The position numbers and the translations under genes are program-made. From contig JAPNXP010000002.1 of assembly GCA_028753945.1 (NCBI GenBank), forward strand, positions 14,329,624-14,393,623: a stretch of 64,000 bases of DNA. Reading direction: 5' to 3'. The notes beneath the pieces were generated by a model. It was not told the origin of the DNA and searched no databases. It saw only the letters and a program-made list of their open reading frames with translations. This DNA is from Hexactinellida sp. DTS-2022 (Eukaryota > Porifera > Hexactinellida). Numbering within the stretch: the stretch's first letter is position 1; the number at the start of each line of letters is the position of its first letter. Of this stretch, positions 54,510 through 64,000 are shown in pieces.

Positions 54510-55487
54510 CTTGAAACCTTAGTAACTGTATTATATACGATGAAAATGCAAAGCAATTAGCCTAATTATCTTTGTTATTTAGAAATAGTAATTAGGTAAA
54601 TAGGCTTGCAAACTGATTTAGGTCAGAGAGATTCAATATCTTACTGATAGCTCAATCTACGTACAGATTATATTCATGACCGACTCAATGGCTAATAGTC
54701 AAGTTACGGTACAGTTCATTTCAATTCCTTCACTTAATATATTCGACAGTTAGAAATAATAGAAACCTCTCTAAGAAAGCAGTCCGATGCCAATAAAGAA
54801 GTGAAATTTATTTTATTTTAATGCAATACCCTCCCTCATAAAGTAAAAGTTCCACTCAAGTTAGCCAACCCAGAGCAAGCATTCAATGCTTCTATCTATC
54901 TTGGTTTTGTAAATATTATGCAGTGGTTTGGAATACAAGTTATTAGGCCTGAAACGATTATTCGAATATTCTTTCATTTGATAACTAAGCATTATATTAA
55001 TATTAATCATACAAATAGATATAACTGTTCTTGAAGTTATGATATTATTATCCAGGTTTGACTTGGCACATTGATTACGGGTTAATTTTATGTTAGTTCG
55101 TGGGATGAGCAACAGAGACCCTGCCTGCATATTTATGAGGGAATCCCCGGAAAGGACATATCACGATGCGAGCTGATGCTGCTGGAGCAAAAGCACGTAA
55201 CTAACTGACTGTATAACTGTATTATAAATAGTGCTAGGCATCTGATTATTAATTTATAAGTTGCAAATGAGTGGTTTGAGTAGGAAGCAACTACGTATAA
55301 TACTTTCCATTTGCTACAATTTGTTATTGGCTCTCTAACATTAATTAATTAAACTAGTGGAAATCGAATGCTATGACTATACTTAAGATGGTACATACTA
55401 CAGTATCAATTTCAACTTAGATAGCTCATAGGATGTTCTTGCAATACGTATAAAACAGAGTAATTCTAATGAAAGTTATTCAATTAA
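54510..55487. other. Spacer between a divergent gene pair
   Basis: 0.98 kb, AT-rich, with the promoters of the minus-strand unknown gene and the plus-strand membrane protein. A segment near 54944-55005 (CGATTATTCGAATATTC) loosely resembles one near 35600-35650 and may be repeat debris. No gene. Confidence 0.4.
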
Positions 55488-55508
55488 TTGCTTGTGAATA
55501 ATTGTAAA

Positions 55509-57840
55509 ATGATTTATAATCTTGTCTATCAAATTATAGTAATTTTATCTTATGGATGTTATCCCAAGGAATTCACTCTGATATTTGTAATTAGCGCACT
55601 ACTAAACGCCCTGCTATGCATACTGCTTATGCCAGTCACTATCCGACTAGCAGGTCAGTTGATAGGCCAGGTGTTTAAGTACAGATACATTATTAATAAC
55701 CACATAAGGGGGTGTGAGCACGATGAAAACAGAGTCATTACAGCCTACTACCAACACTTCCAAATTTTCGTGGGGATCATCCTGTGTATGTTTGGATTCT
55801 GTGTCTTCAATACTATTTCCCTCGTCTACACGTCTGTCATTGCCATTAATCTGAATTTTTGGGAAAATGATAATCGAATGGGTTATCTCGCTGGTGCATT
55901 CGCTCAGTCATTTCAGGAAGGAATCGTATTATTCGGAGTGACTCTATTGCTACAGATAGCTAATTACTTTAAAGGTAAGAAAGTGCAGCTTGATATCCTC
56001 AGGGTTGCCGTGGGAAGGGAATTTTCATTCCCATTCCCATCCCATTCCCACAGAGTTTCCGTAGGAATTCCCATGGGAATTCCCACGGATTTTCCCATGG
56101 GAATTCCCATGTGGGAATCCTATGTGGTTTTCACATGGCAAATCCCCCGTCGAAATCCTACGAGAATTCCAAATCCTATTGGATACTTTATATGATCTAC
56201 TTTTGATTTTGATGGCTTCACAAATGACGGGAAACCTGTGGGAATTCCCATGTGAATCCATAAGGAATTTCAAGATTCCCATATGGGAATTTCCATGGGA
56301 AAACCTGTGGGAATTCCCATAGGATAAATACGATTCCCATTCCCATCCCATTCCCATGGGAATTCCCATTCCCATAGGAATTCCCATTCCCACGGCAACC
56401 CTGGATATCCTAGTAGCATTAATAATAGCAAGAATGGGGTATGTACTCTGTTTAGAGTTTAGCCAGTATATCATCCGGCTTGTTGACTTAACACTGTTAT
56501 CCCAGACATTTCCATTTCTGTCTAGTTATTTTACAAATTATAACGCCCATTTCATTATTATATATGGAATCGATCTATTCGCTCGGGTATTCACGGTATG
56601 TGCATTTATGAGAATGTGTATAATTATCGTACACCAACGCATAATTGAGTTCATTACACGTTTTCACACCGAATTTCTAGAATGGGAGAGATACGCACAT
56701 AAGATACGAGCCTATAAGCTGATGAAGGTAGCTGCCTGGGGAACTTACTCGTTGACTCTTTTAAATGTTATATGTAGTTTGTCTGGTGTTGTAATTTATT
56801 GTCTCATTGAATGGGATATAATGAACCACTTTTATTCTGCTGATTTATATTATAAGATGATGTATAGTACACTTGCTATTTTCATCTTAACATTGGCCCT
56901 ATCAATTCTTCCCAGCATCCTATACTCGATATTCCTAGTCGCTGCTTGGTTGGTATTCCGAGACAGAACTAAGGTCAGATACTCCGGATTCCGAACTAAT
57001 GACGTCACCAGAGAGCAGTTATTGCCCGATAAACCTGTTTTCTCTAATCAGGACCATCTGCACCAAATCTATTATAAGAACAAAAGCAAAATACACCTGG
57101 CAGCCTATGTGGTACTAAGTATTTCCGCTAGCGTTTGCTTTTCCGTATTTCTCACTCCACTTATGATTCAACATTCGCGACTGAATTTCGCTTTTACAGC
57201 AGGTGATTACTACATGTTCGATAATGTCAGTCTAAATGACTGTGCGTTTGTCAGTTATCAAGATTGTTCCACAAACTTCAAAGGTTTAATCTTCCATAAA
57301 CCACTCAAGCAATCCCTTACAACGCAATATAATATGTCACTGGGAATCGTAACCTGGATTCCTAAAAATTCTACTGTTCCTAAATATTGTTACTCTTCTC
57401 GCAATGGAACTATTGTTGAAAATGAATTGGGTGTACAACTGTATTTATCTTCTGAAACTCCACATTATGAGAAGAGCTGTCCCTTATTCTCAATTGAATT
57501 AGTACTAAATTCTTCCCAAGGTACCTATGAGATTAAAACTACTGGCATGTATTTTATTTATGACTTAACAAATGATGCTAATATATGTACCCTGAACATA
57601 ACTAGAAGCATCGACCTGATAAGCGACAAAGTTCCATTTTCCGATTTAACTCATTATACAAACTTAGCTGATTTGGATGCAATCATATATGAACCAAATA
57701 ATAATATTGCTACTAATATTTGTCTGTTTACCATAGTTTGCAACTATAATCCGCTGTGGCCTATTTTATTTTGCATAGCTGTGTTCTTAGTTAGTATTTT
57801 AATCCAAGTTTCGCTACTCTACTGCATCCACCGTATTTAG
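55509..57840 (+). CDS. Unrecognised multi-pass membrane protein, interrupted by a hAT MITE
   Basis: Coding sequence runs from ATG 55509 to the element at 56000, and resumes in a frame shifted by one after the element to the stop at 57840. Element plus duplication is 412 bp, so translation straight through would fail. A consensus donor (AAAG|GTAAGA) lies at 55975 and a TAG acceptor ends at 56413. Using this pair gives one frame of 630 residues, losing nine original residues. The protein has about nine hydrophobic helices and, near the C-terminus, a ~200-residue extracellular-like domain with cysteines and N-glycosylation sites (NMS, NSS, NIT), then a last helix (PILFCIAVFLVSILIQVSLL). No family is recognised. 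Whether the gene is alive by splicing or dead by insertion needs RNA evidence. Confidence 0.7.
56000..56403. mobile_element. 404-bp hAT MITE inserted in an exon
   Basis: Perfect 17-bp inverted ends (CAGGGTTGCCGTGGGAA) and an exact 8-bp duplication GATATCCT (55992-55999, 56404-56411). The interior is a dense field of palindromic GGGAATTCCC and CCATGGGAATTCCCAT words, so both strands fold extensively. A diverged relative lies at about 31367. Confidence 0.95.
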
Positions 57841-58249
57841 CTGAGGTTACATGAAGCAGCCCCAATAGAAGACTAACTATTCTGTGTTTGTTAGTTGTAA
57901 TCGTTTGTGAATAATAATGTAAACAAGCTTTTCCAATACTCCAAGAAACATTAACTTTATCAACAACTAACATAGTATTGTATTGTAATAACTTGAGTAT
58001 TTGTTTACTCATTATATTTGTATACCTCAGTGATATACTGTATTTACTCCTTATTTGTATTAAATTAACTCTGTATACATATTGCAACATAAACTCTCGT
58101 AATACGAATAAGACGATATATCTGCACGAATTATTACAGGTTAATTCCTCCGGTTAATAGTTAATACGAACAAATTGCTACTTTCCCTTAGCATTCAAAT
58201 GTGGGACTATTCGCTAAGTAGTATAAAGTGATTGGTTGATTCACACAGC

Positions 58250-58295
58250 CAGGGTTTCATCCGCGCGCGGGAAATTTTGCCTGGATGAAAGCCTG
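58250..58295. mobile_element. 46-bp hAT MITE, TTTCATCC family, copy 3
   Basis: CAGGGTTTCATCCGCGCG at the left and GCCTGGATGAAAGCCTG at the right, with an exact 8-bp duplication CACACAGC (58242-58249, 58296-58303). It consists of little more than its two terminal repeats. Confidence 0.9.
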
Positions 58296-58408
58296 CACAC
58301 AGCCTTCAGTTCCCCAGTCCTATGTCTCTCCTCTGACGTCATTCTAAATCCTGTGAAAATTTCACAGGATTTATAGGACGGAATTAGGCAGTGAAATATA
58401 TTAACCGG

Positions 58409-59254
58409 CATGCGCGGCGCCAGAGTTTTCGAACTGGGGGGGAACCATTTTTTTCAGGGGGCAGCTTTTCCATCTGCAGGGGCGTATACTCGGGATGGGG
58501 ATTGCCCGGATTGGTAGGGCCATTTATGCTAACTTGCATCATACTTAATAGAAGATGATGGCTCTTGACAAATTATTGGTAGGGCCATGGCCTCACCAAC
58601 CCTACCGGAGCCTACGCCTATGATCTGTCAGAATTTATCTGAAAACAATGGAGCTACGATGAACTTGTCATACTTACAAACTATCCAGGAATATAGGGAC
58701 TTACGTAATCGAAAATGCAGGGATTTATTTGAAATTATATTTGATTATATACCCAGGGTCGGATTATCCAATAGGCACTGTGCCTAGGGCCTACGAAAAA
58801 TTTGGGGCCTAATTGCTGCCTGGTATCCTTAAAGTGCCTAGAGCCTACAAAGACCTTAATTCGGCCCTGTATATACCCGTTAATAAATAAGCCTTGTATT
58901 ACCAATATTGTTATTCTTGAAGAAAATAGTTATCATAAATAATATTTTTTAAATTATTTGCTACTTTGGGGGTGGGGCCATGCTACTATTGGAGATATAC
59001 TGTAACAATATGTATGTTTTGATGAAAATAGAGCGAGCGTAGCGAGCGAGCTAAATTTTTAGACCTCGAGCCTCTAGAATTGTGTCCAGGGGAATGATTA
59101 AATTTCAAGGATTCTTGGCATGAGTCCAGGGATTCGCCTGGGCGAAGTTGTCACATGATTTTAACTTGAGAATACACTAAAATCCTGCCCACCCTGCGGG
59201 GGGGCATAATTTAAACTAGGAGGGGCGGCTGCCCCCCCTCTGGCGCCACGCCTG
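58409..59254. mobile_element. 846-bp non-autonomous hAT element
   Basis: The left end CATGCGCGGCGCCAGAG is mirrored by a right end whose complement reads CAGGCGTGGCGCCAGAG. The 8-bp duplication TTAACCGG is exact on both sides (58401-58408, 59255-59262). No transposase frame is seen; one smaller hAT MITE lies inside. Confidence 0.88.
58754..58869. mobile_element. 116-bp hAT MITE nested in the 846-bp hAT element
   Basis: The left end CAGGGTCGGATTATCC is mirrored by ...TTAATTCGGCCCTG. The 8-bp duplication TATATACC is exact (58746-58753, 58870-58877). The interior has two GTGCCTAG(G/A)GCCTAC copies in direct orientation. Confidence 0.9.
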
Positions 59255-59339
59255 TTAACCGGTGGGTGGTGGCTCTATTAAGCCGAGTCGACTGTCTAAT
59301 TAATTTAACCAAGTTTATAAGCAGTATGTATTATGTAGC

Positions 59340-60325
59340 ACTTGCTTACGTCAGAAAGCAGCTTAATGTAGTATGATAAGAAGTGTTGTGGTTGTACTTT
59401 ACCCATCTCAGATATTTAACCCAGCATTGATCATTGTTATTGTCGTGCATCATTGAGAAGAGAGAATCTTTGACTTCACAATTTACCCTCTCAACGGATC
59501 CCTGAGTTTCTGGATGCCGGGGTTTTCCATGTACTATCTTACAGTAGGCCATTTAGTTTGTAAAGTTGAAAAGAGAAGTTCGTTACAGAATTCACGACCA
59601 TTGTCAGAGTGGAGTAGATGCGGTGGACCTTGTTCGCAGAATATATCAAGCAAGGCCTCACAAACTTCATGTGCAGTTTTATTTGTGTTAAGTTTAACTT
59701 CTTTGTGAAATGATCTATATAATTTATAAACAACTAGTAAATACTTGTATGGAGTTTTTGATCTGGTGACATGTTTGAAATGGGATTCATATCACTCAAA
59801 TCAATTAAATCTACCTGGCCTCGGTTAAGATAATTGATAGATTTTATTGGCTTCGTGACAATTGATTTGGTTATTTTTTAGCTTTCTTTAGGTAACATGT
59901 TTGACAAGTACTTACATAGAACCCGCAAATGTCTTCAGTAATGCCATGATAATGTTGTGCAACTTGTTTATACAACCGAATTCGCCCACTATGTCGACCC
60001 TCAGCATTATGTATCTGATCGAGCTTGTCAAAATATTTCCTCAATTGCGACAACCCTTTTAGCAGGTATGAAACCTTTTTCTTTTTTATAAAGAATGTGT
60101 CCCCTGATATGAGACGAGTTTGTACGTTTTTTGTATCCTTAACCACTTTTCAGACTCTGTTTTGTCCAAAGGCTTCTCTCCTAATAAACACGAGACTTTA
60201 TGTGTAATATCTTGTCTAGAAAATATTTGGCTGGTTGTATATCTTGTTATAGAATTGAGCTTTTCGGTAAACTCTTCTCTTTGAGAGGGACCAAGATTTG
60301 GTTCAATATCTCCAGACAACATCAG
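59340..60325 (-). pseudogene. Fossil of a retrovirus-type integrase gene (broken)
   Basis: Minus-strand pieces carry, in order, an N-terminal helical region, an integrase HHCC-type zinc-binding region, part of the rve catalytic core and the region after it that contains a GKPRHPETQGSVER block. This layout fits integrases of LTR-element kin and of Ginger-like or Polinton-like elements and the domesticated genes made from them. It is broken in several places and no flanking long repeats, reverse transcriptase or capsid parts were seen. It looks moderately old. Confidence 0.75.
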
Positions 60326-60560
60326 TAACAGCTAAACGTATATACTTGTATATTTGCTAGATAATCGTTGCACAGATCGTTTAGATTTTACTATATCCTC
60401 ACACAGCTTGTTATTAATAAAAAGCACTTTGATAAATGGAATTTCTTTAGTGACATGAAATGTTAATAACGAAGAGGTGAGGTTGGCCAATATTTTATAC
60501 TGTATATTGAAACAAGTTGTTGATTTTTGAATTTTTCAGAACAGAGTAGAACGATATGAT

Positions 60561-60665
60561 AGTCTTGAGAAAAACTGGGGGAGTCTTGAGAAAAACTGGG
60601 GGAGTTTTGAGAAAAACTGGGGGAGTTTTGAAAAAAACTGGGATAGTTTTGAAAAAAAACATGGG
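60561..60665. repeat. Tandem array of ~27-bp units
   Basis: Five units of GTTTTGAGAAAAACTGGGGG or close variants run head to tail; later units gain extra A residues. No coding role is seen. Confidence 0.85.
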
Positions 60666-60762
60666 GATTGAAGACAGAACGTCAAGAAGATAAATATACT
60701 TGTAGTATTCATCATACGTAATTAATAAGGTTAAGATAGTGCAAAGGAAAATTTATCAACTA

Positions 60763-60955
60763 CAGTCAGGTTCTTTTATTATGAACATTCAAGGGACCAA
60801 AAATTGTGTTCATAATAGAGAGACTTCATAATAAGCGAACTCAACTTAATACAAACCCTATGAAGTTATTAAATTGGGACCGTAGGGTTTGTTCATAATA
60901 AAAAATCTTCACATTAAGCAGACGAAATCTTGTTCATAATAAGCAGACCTGACTG
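60763..60955. mobile_element. pogo-like MITE, complete reference copy
   Basis: CAGTCAGGTTCTTTTATTAT on the left and AATAAGCAGACCTGACTG on the right, with TA on both sides; 193 bp. Repeated TTCATAATA words fill the interior. Fragments of this family are at 3521, 12465 and 63422. Confidence 0.88.
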
Positions 60956-61482
60956 TATATATATAGCAATATGCAGCAATTCGATTTCAAAAATTGTTGA
61001 GTAATACGTGTTATGTATTGTATAACTGAGGAGCGAACAAGATAAAAGTAAAAATTCAAACTAGACAGTGGTGAAAGATCAAAGTCGGAACTCATTTGAT
61101 GAAGATGGTTTGATGAAATGGTCATCAAAGTATTGCACACTTCATGAAATGTACAATACTGTTCTCGTACTACCATGTATTTCAAATATAATCAAATTTC
61201 AACAATACATATTATATCCAAGCGTCACCTTCGATTTAAAGGCCTGAGTGCTGGTTTGAACCATGGATTACTTAAAGTGCATTGAAAAATGGAGAATTGA
61301 TCTTTATTCCAATAATTAGCAATGATAGAGCTGAAAAGTGTATTATAACTATATAGGAATATGGTATCCAGGTATACATAGCACCCTCCAGAATTGTGAT
61401 ATGTCATCATCTGATGACGTTATGGTAATTTTGGTTGCGAATTATTCTTGTTGTTTCTCCCCACACACATGCGAGGCCCACT

Positions 61483-61730
61483 CCGAATTTGTTGTGACTG
61501 GATCTATGAGTAGTAGTAATATAAGTTATCACCTTGAGATCAAGTTTGGTAATCTTGTACTTTGTGATGTCAACGAAATACTACTCTCTATAATAGAATA
61601 GCCCTTGAAACAAGGATATTCAATATAGAGAGTAGTACGTATTTTGTGACATCACAAATTACAAGATTACCAAACTTGATCTCAAGGTGTTGTAATACTA
61701 CTACTTATACATCCAGTTATAACAATCTAT
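61483..61730. repeat. Long inverted repeat upstream of the P450 gene
   Basis: Arms of ~100 bp (about 61483-61597 and 61625-61730) surround a ~28-bp centre. They share CACCTTGAGATCAAGTTTGG / TAATCTTGTA / TACTACTCTCTATA with roughly 85-90% pairing. No duplication at the ends was fixed. It may be a foldback element or a hairpin RNA source. Confidence 0.8.
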
Positions 61731-61756
61731 GGTTCTGGTTACACTATGCATGTTGG

Positions 61757-61764
61757 TATAAATA
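61757..61764 (+). promoter_or_regulatory. Candidate TATA box of the P450 gene
   Basis: TATAAATA lies 28 bp before ATG 61792, in the gap between the inverted repeat and the gene. With usual TATA spacing the transcript would start almost at the ATG, so the leader would be very short. Weak evidence on its own. Confidence 0.35.
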
Positions 61765-61791
61765 ACCCTTGTATCCTACACTCCGCATACA

Positions 61792-63263
61792 ATGTTACGA
61801 ATATCTTTTCTGAGACAAGCTATTCCATCAGCTCGCTCTCTCAATACGAACAGCATTGCAAAAGATGGCATTAAATCTCTAAACCCTTCGATAGTCTGCC
61901 AACCGCAAAGAAATACCTCGGACTAGTGGATCTAGAAATACTTAAGTATCCACGAAATACGATCCATGAGTTCTTTGTTGAAAGAAGAAAGCAGTTAGGA
62001 GATATGTACATGTTCGCACCTACTGTATTTCACGAGAAGCGAGTTGTGATCAACACACCCGAATTGCTGTCAGAACTAAGTTCGAAAGAAGGGAAATACC
62101 CAAGTCGGGGAACGTCATCCAAACTTCTGCTCAAGGCCAAAGCATCTGTTGGATTAAGAGCTGGAATGGTAGGGGAGGGGGAAGAGTGGAAGAGAGGTAG
62201 GGACCCGTTGTCAAAGAGGTTCCTAAAGCCCAAGTTTATTACGGACTACATACCGAGTTTCAGTAAGATCGCAAGGGAGACAGTTAGTGATGTAGTTCAG
62301 ATCAGTGAGGGGGGAAAATCTGATTTTAATCAGATAATCGAGAGGCTTTCTCTATGGACCGTCGATTCAGTTTACTTTCTATTGTTTCACAGAGAAAGAG
62401 ACCCGCCAGGATTGACACCGGAAGTAACACAGTTCATGTCCAGCCTTAGTAACATTTTGCGAAGATCATTTGATCTGAAATGGGACCATTCCAACCCGTA
62501 CCTCGCAAGAAAGACGTTGAAGACATTGGTAGCTTCCCTTAAGTTTGTAGTGGACTACACGAAAAAGCAAATGAAAATATCCAATGGAAAGCCACAGGAT
62601 CCGAACAGAGCATCCTCTACCCTGCTAGAGTATCTACAGAATGATACTGATTTCGACGACATGGCCATCATCGATAGTTTTGTTACTTTCCTTTTGGGCT
62701 CTCTCGATACGACTACAGTATCTACTCAATGGCTATGGTACAACCTAAGTAAGAGCCCAATTGCACAGGACAGAGTATGTGAGGAGGTAAACTCTGTGGT
62801 GGGAGATAGTCCCGTCATAACAACAGAGCACTACAACAAGCTACACTACATTAAATGGTGCATGAAGGAGTCCCTGAGGCGAACCCCCACCACGACCATG
62901 TTCGCTCGAATTCTCCCTCAGGACTGCACCATAGGAGGGGTGCGTATACCTAGGGGCACACTGGTGGTAGCAGACCTGTATGGGATGGGGCGGGATGAGA
63001 GGTACTGGAGAGAGCCTGGAGAGTTCCTGCCGGAGAGGTGGGAGCATAGGAGCGACATAGACCCATTCTCCTACATCCCATTCGGAGTGGGGCCTCGCAT
63101 GTGTGTGGGGAGGCGTCTGGCGGAGGCAGAGATGCAGCTGATCACAGCTCAGCTCTGCAGGAACTACAGACTACACCTGGTGCAGGAACCCGAGAGTAGT
63201 TATGAGACGCTCTTAATACCGAAAGGATTAAACCTCTCATTCGAGAAGAGGGCCCAACGTTAG
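61792..63263 (+). CDS. Mitochondrial-clan cytochrome P450 with a frame break near the N-terminus
   Basis: The main frame (to the stop at 63261-63263) has all P450 signatures: an I-helix region (FLLGSLDTTTVSTQ, with Asp-Thr-Thr), ESLRR for ExxR, FLPERW for the PERF motif and FGVGPRMCVGRR around the haem-ligand cysteine. Start-region words (PFDSLPTAKKYLGLVDLEIL) and RRLAEAEMQL match mitochondrial clan members (CYP27/CYP24/CYP11-like), which take electrons from adrenodoxin. The only good start, ATG 61792, gives a basic Ser/Arg presequence (MLRISFLRQAIPSARSLNTN), but its frame is one off: it must change near 61880 to enter the KPFDSLP frame, and the main frame has a stop at 61872. No GT-AG pair explains it. 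A one-base deletion or a sequence error is likeliest. Confidence 0.88.
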
Positions 63264-64000
63264 AACTCTTTTAGTATGAATAGATTACTGCTAGCATTGT
63301 TTATAATAACAATGGAACCTTATGGGGGATCACATAGTTGATCGTTTTAAAAGTACAGTAGAACCTCGTTAGCACGAAGGGGACCATCAAAATGTGTTCG
63401 CTTCTTCCGGAATTCGTATTAATATGAAGAACTTTTTATTATGAACAAGCGCTATGGTCCCATTTTAACAATTTTCATATAATTTGTATTAAGTTAAATT
63501 CGCCTATTATGAATATGAAGTCTCTCTATTATGAACACAATTGTTGGTCCTTGAATATTCATAATAAATAACGTTATAAAAGGGAGTTTATGTATAATAA
63601 TTTTGTGAACAGAGAAAAACCATTCCCTGGAAGTTTTTTGGAGGCACTTTTGTAGAAGGTATTATTTTGGTCCGTAGATCGTCCACAGAACAGAGTTTAA
63701 TTAACTAAGAGCCCAAATTTTCAGGATATGTGTCTCATAGGTTACAGATGTGCACCTGGGGTCACGATTTTTGATTACAAATTTTTGGCCACATTTTTGC
63801 ACCTATTTAATGTTAGAAAAAGAACAATAAATAGTGCGCGAATATTTAATTTATACACGTATGCATTCGATAGAGAATTAAATTCTACGCCTTTTCACAG
63901 TGCACGAATTTATAAATTTCGCTTCGTTTGTGCCACAATTGATTTGCAAGTTTCCTTTGTTTACTAACACTTCAGTTCAATTGAAAGTGTTAAATCTAAT
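63264..64000. other. 3' flank of the P450 gene to the window end
   Basis: 0.74 kb, AT-rich, with the composite MITE at 63356-63572. A short open frame after 63728 shows no gene-like features. Confidence 0.45.
63356..63572. mobile_element. Composite of two pogo-like MITE families
   Basis: 63356-63421 (CAGTAGAACCTCGTTAGCAC, then GGGGACCATCAAAATG) is the end of the GTTAGTA family (as at 22749). 63422-63572 (TTTTTATTATGAACAAGCGC, AAGTCTCTCTATTATGAACA) is the 60763 family in reverse orientation, without its outer ends. The join may be one element inserted in the other, or a recombination. Confidence 0.65.

Larger units (their letters stand above)
58350..59293. mobile_element. Partial pogo-like MITE (AAGCGGAGT family) split by a hAT element
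   Basis: 58350-58408 (AAATTTCACAGGATTTATAG, then TTAACCGG) and 59255-59293 (TTAACCGGTGG...GAGTCGACTG) are two parts of the family typified at 35969. The far left end is not defined. The insert at 58409-59254 lies between. Confidence 0.65.
57841..61791. other. 4-kb spacer of nested elements and one integrase fossil
   Basis: It contains a 46-bp hAT MITE (58250), a three-level nest (about 58350-59293), a broken integrase (59340-60325), a short tandem array (60561-60665), a pogo-like MITE (60763) and a long inverted repeat (61483-61730). No host gene is recognised. Confidence 0.6.

Noticed and set aside
56025-56474. Minus-strand Gly/Met/Asn-rich frame over the MITE
   Set aside because: It is translation of GGGAATTCCCAT palindromes. 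Its low complexity is fully explained by the element.
1-64000. tRNA, rRNA or snRNA genes
   Set aside because: Scanning by eye for T-loop GGTTCGA-type boxes and paired arms gave only chance matches, such as near 23660. A covariance-model search would be decisive.

Overview
This window comes from a compact animal nuclear genome. It holds spliced filamin genes with GT-AG introns and animal orthologues such as SMARCB1, DENND6, TMEM222, cytosolic 5'-nucleotidase III, mitochondrial ribosomal protein S18 and cytochrome c1. About 19 protein-coding genes lie in 64 kb. Most are a single uninterrupted exon and coding sequence is much more GC-rich than the AT-rich spacers. A small-genome marine invertebrate such as a sponge would fit, but that is inference and no diagnostic marker was seen.

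Layout. 1-22.5 kb: two tandem filamin-type genes on the + strand, each with three calponin-homology (CH) domains like insect Jitterbug. The first has 20 filamin Ig repeats and the second has 6. The 7-kb first intron of the second gene holds two minus-strand genes: an LRR/EGF receptor-like protein and a Cys-rich multi-pass membrane protein. 23.7-26.1 kb: TMEM222 (+) and a secreted, degenerate metallo-beta-lactamase-fold protein (-). 28.1-34.4 kb: two almost identical intronless TMEM104-like transporters, head-to-head. 36.8-51.5 kb: seven genes all on +, each one exon: 5'-nucleotidase III, cytochrome c1, MRPS18, DENND6, an MBT-domain protein, a class V PLP enzyme and SMARCB1. 52-57.8 kb: two unrecognised minus-strand genes and a plus-strand multi-pass membrane protein split by a hAT MITE. 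58-64 kb: nested transposon debris, a broken integrase fossil, and a mitochondrial-type cytochrome P450 with an apparent frame break near its N-terminus.

Spacers and introns are rich in short non-autonomous DNA transposons. Many have clear ends: pogo/Tc1-like MITEs with CAGT-type ends and TA duplications, CCGTATTT-type MITEs, hAT MITEs with exact 8-bp duplications, and one TTAA-flanked piggyBac-like element. Several are nested two or three deep.

The genes do not form one pathway. Points of most interest are the six-repeat superunit of the filamin pair, the near-identical inverted transporters with diverged flanks, the intronless MBT/zinc-finger gene lying between two halves of a pogo-like MITE, and a MITE inserted into an exon at a place where an upstream cryptic donor could splice it out in frame.
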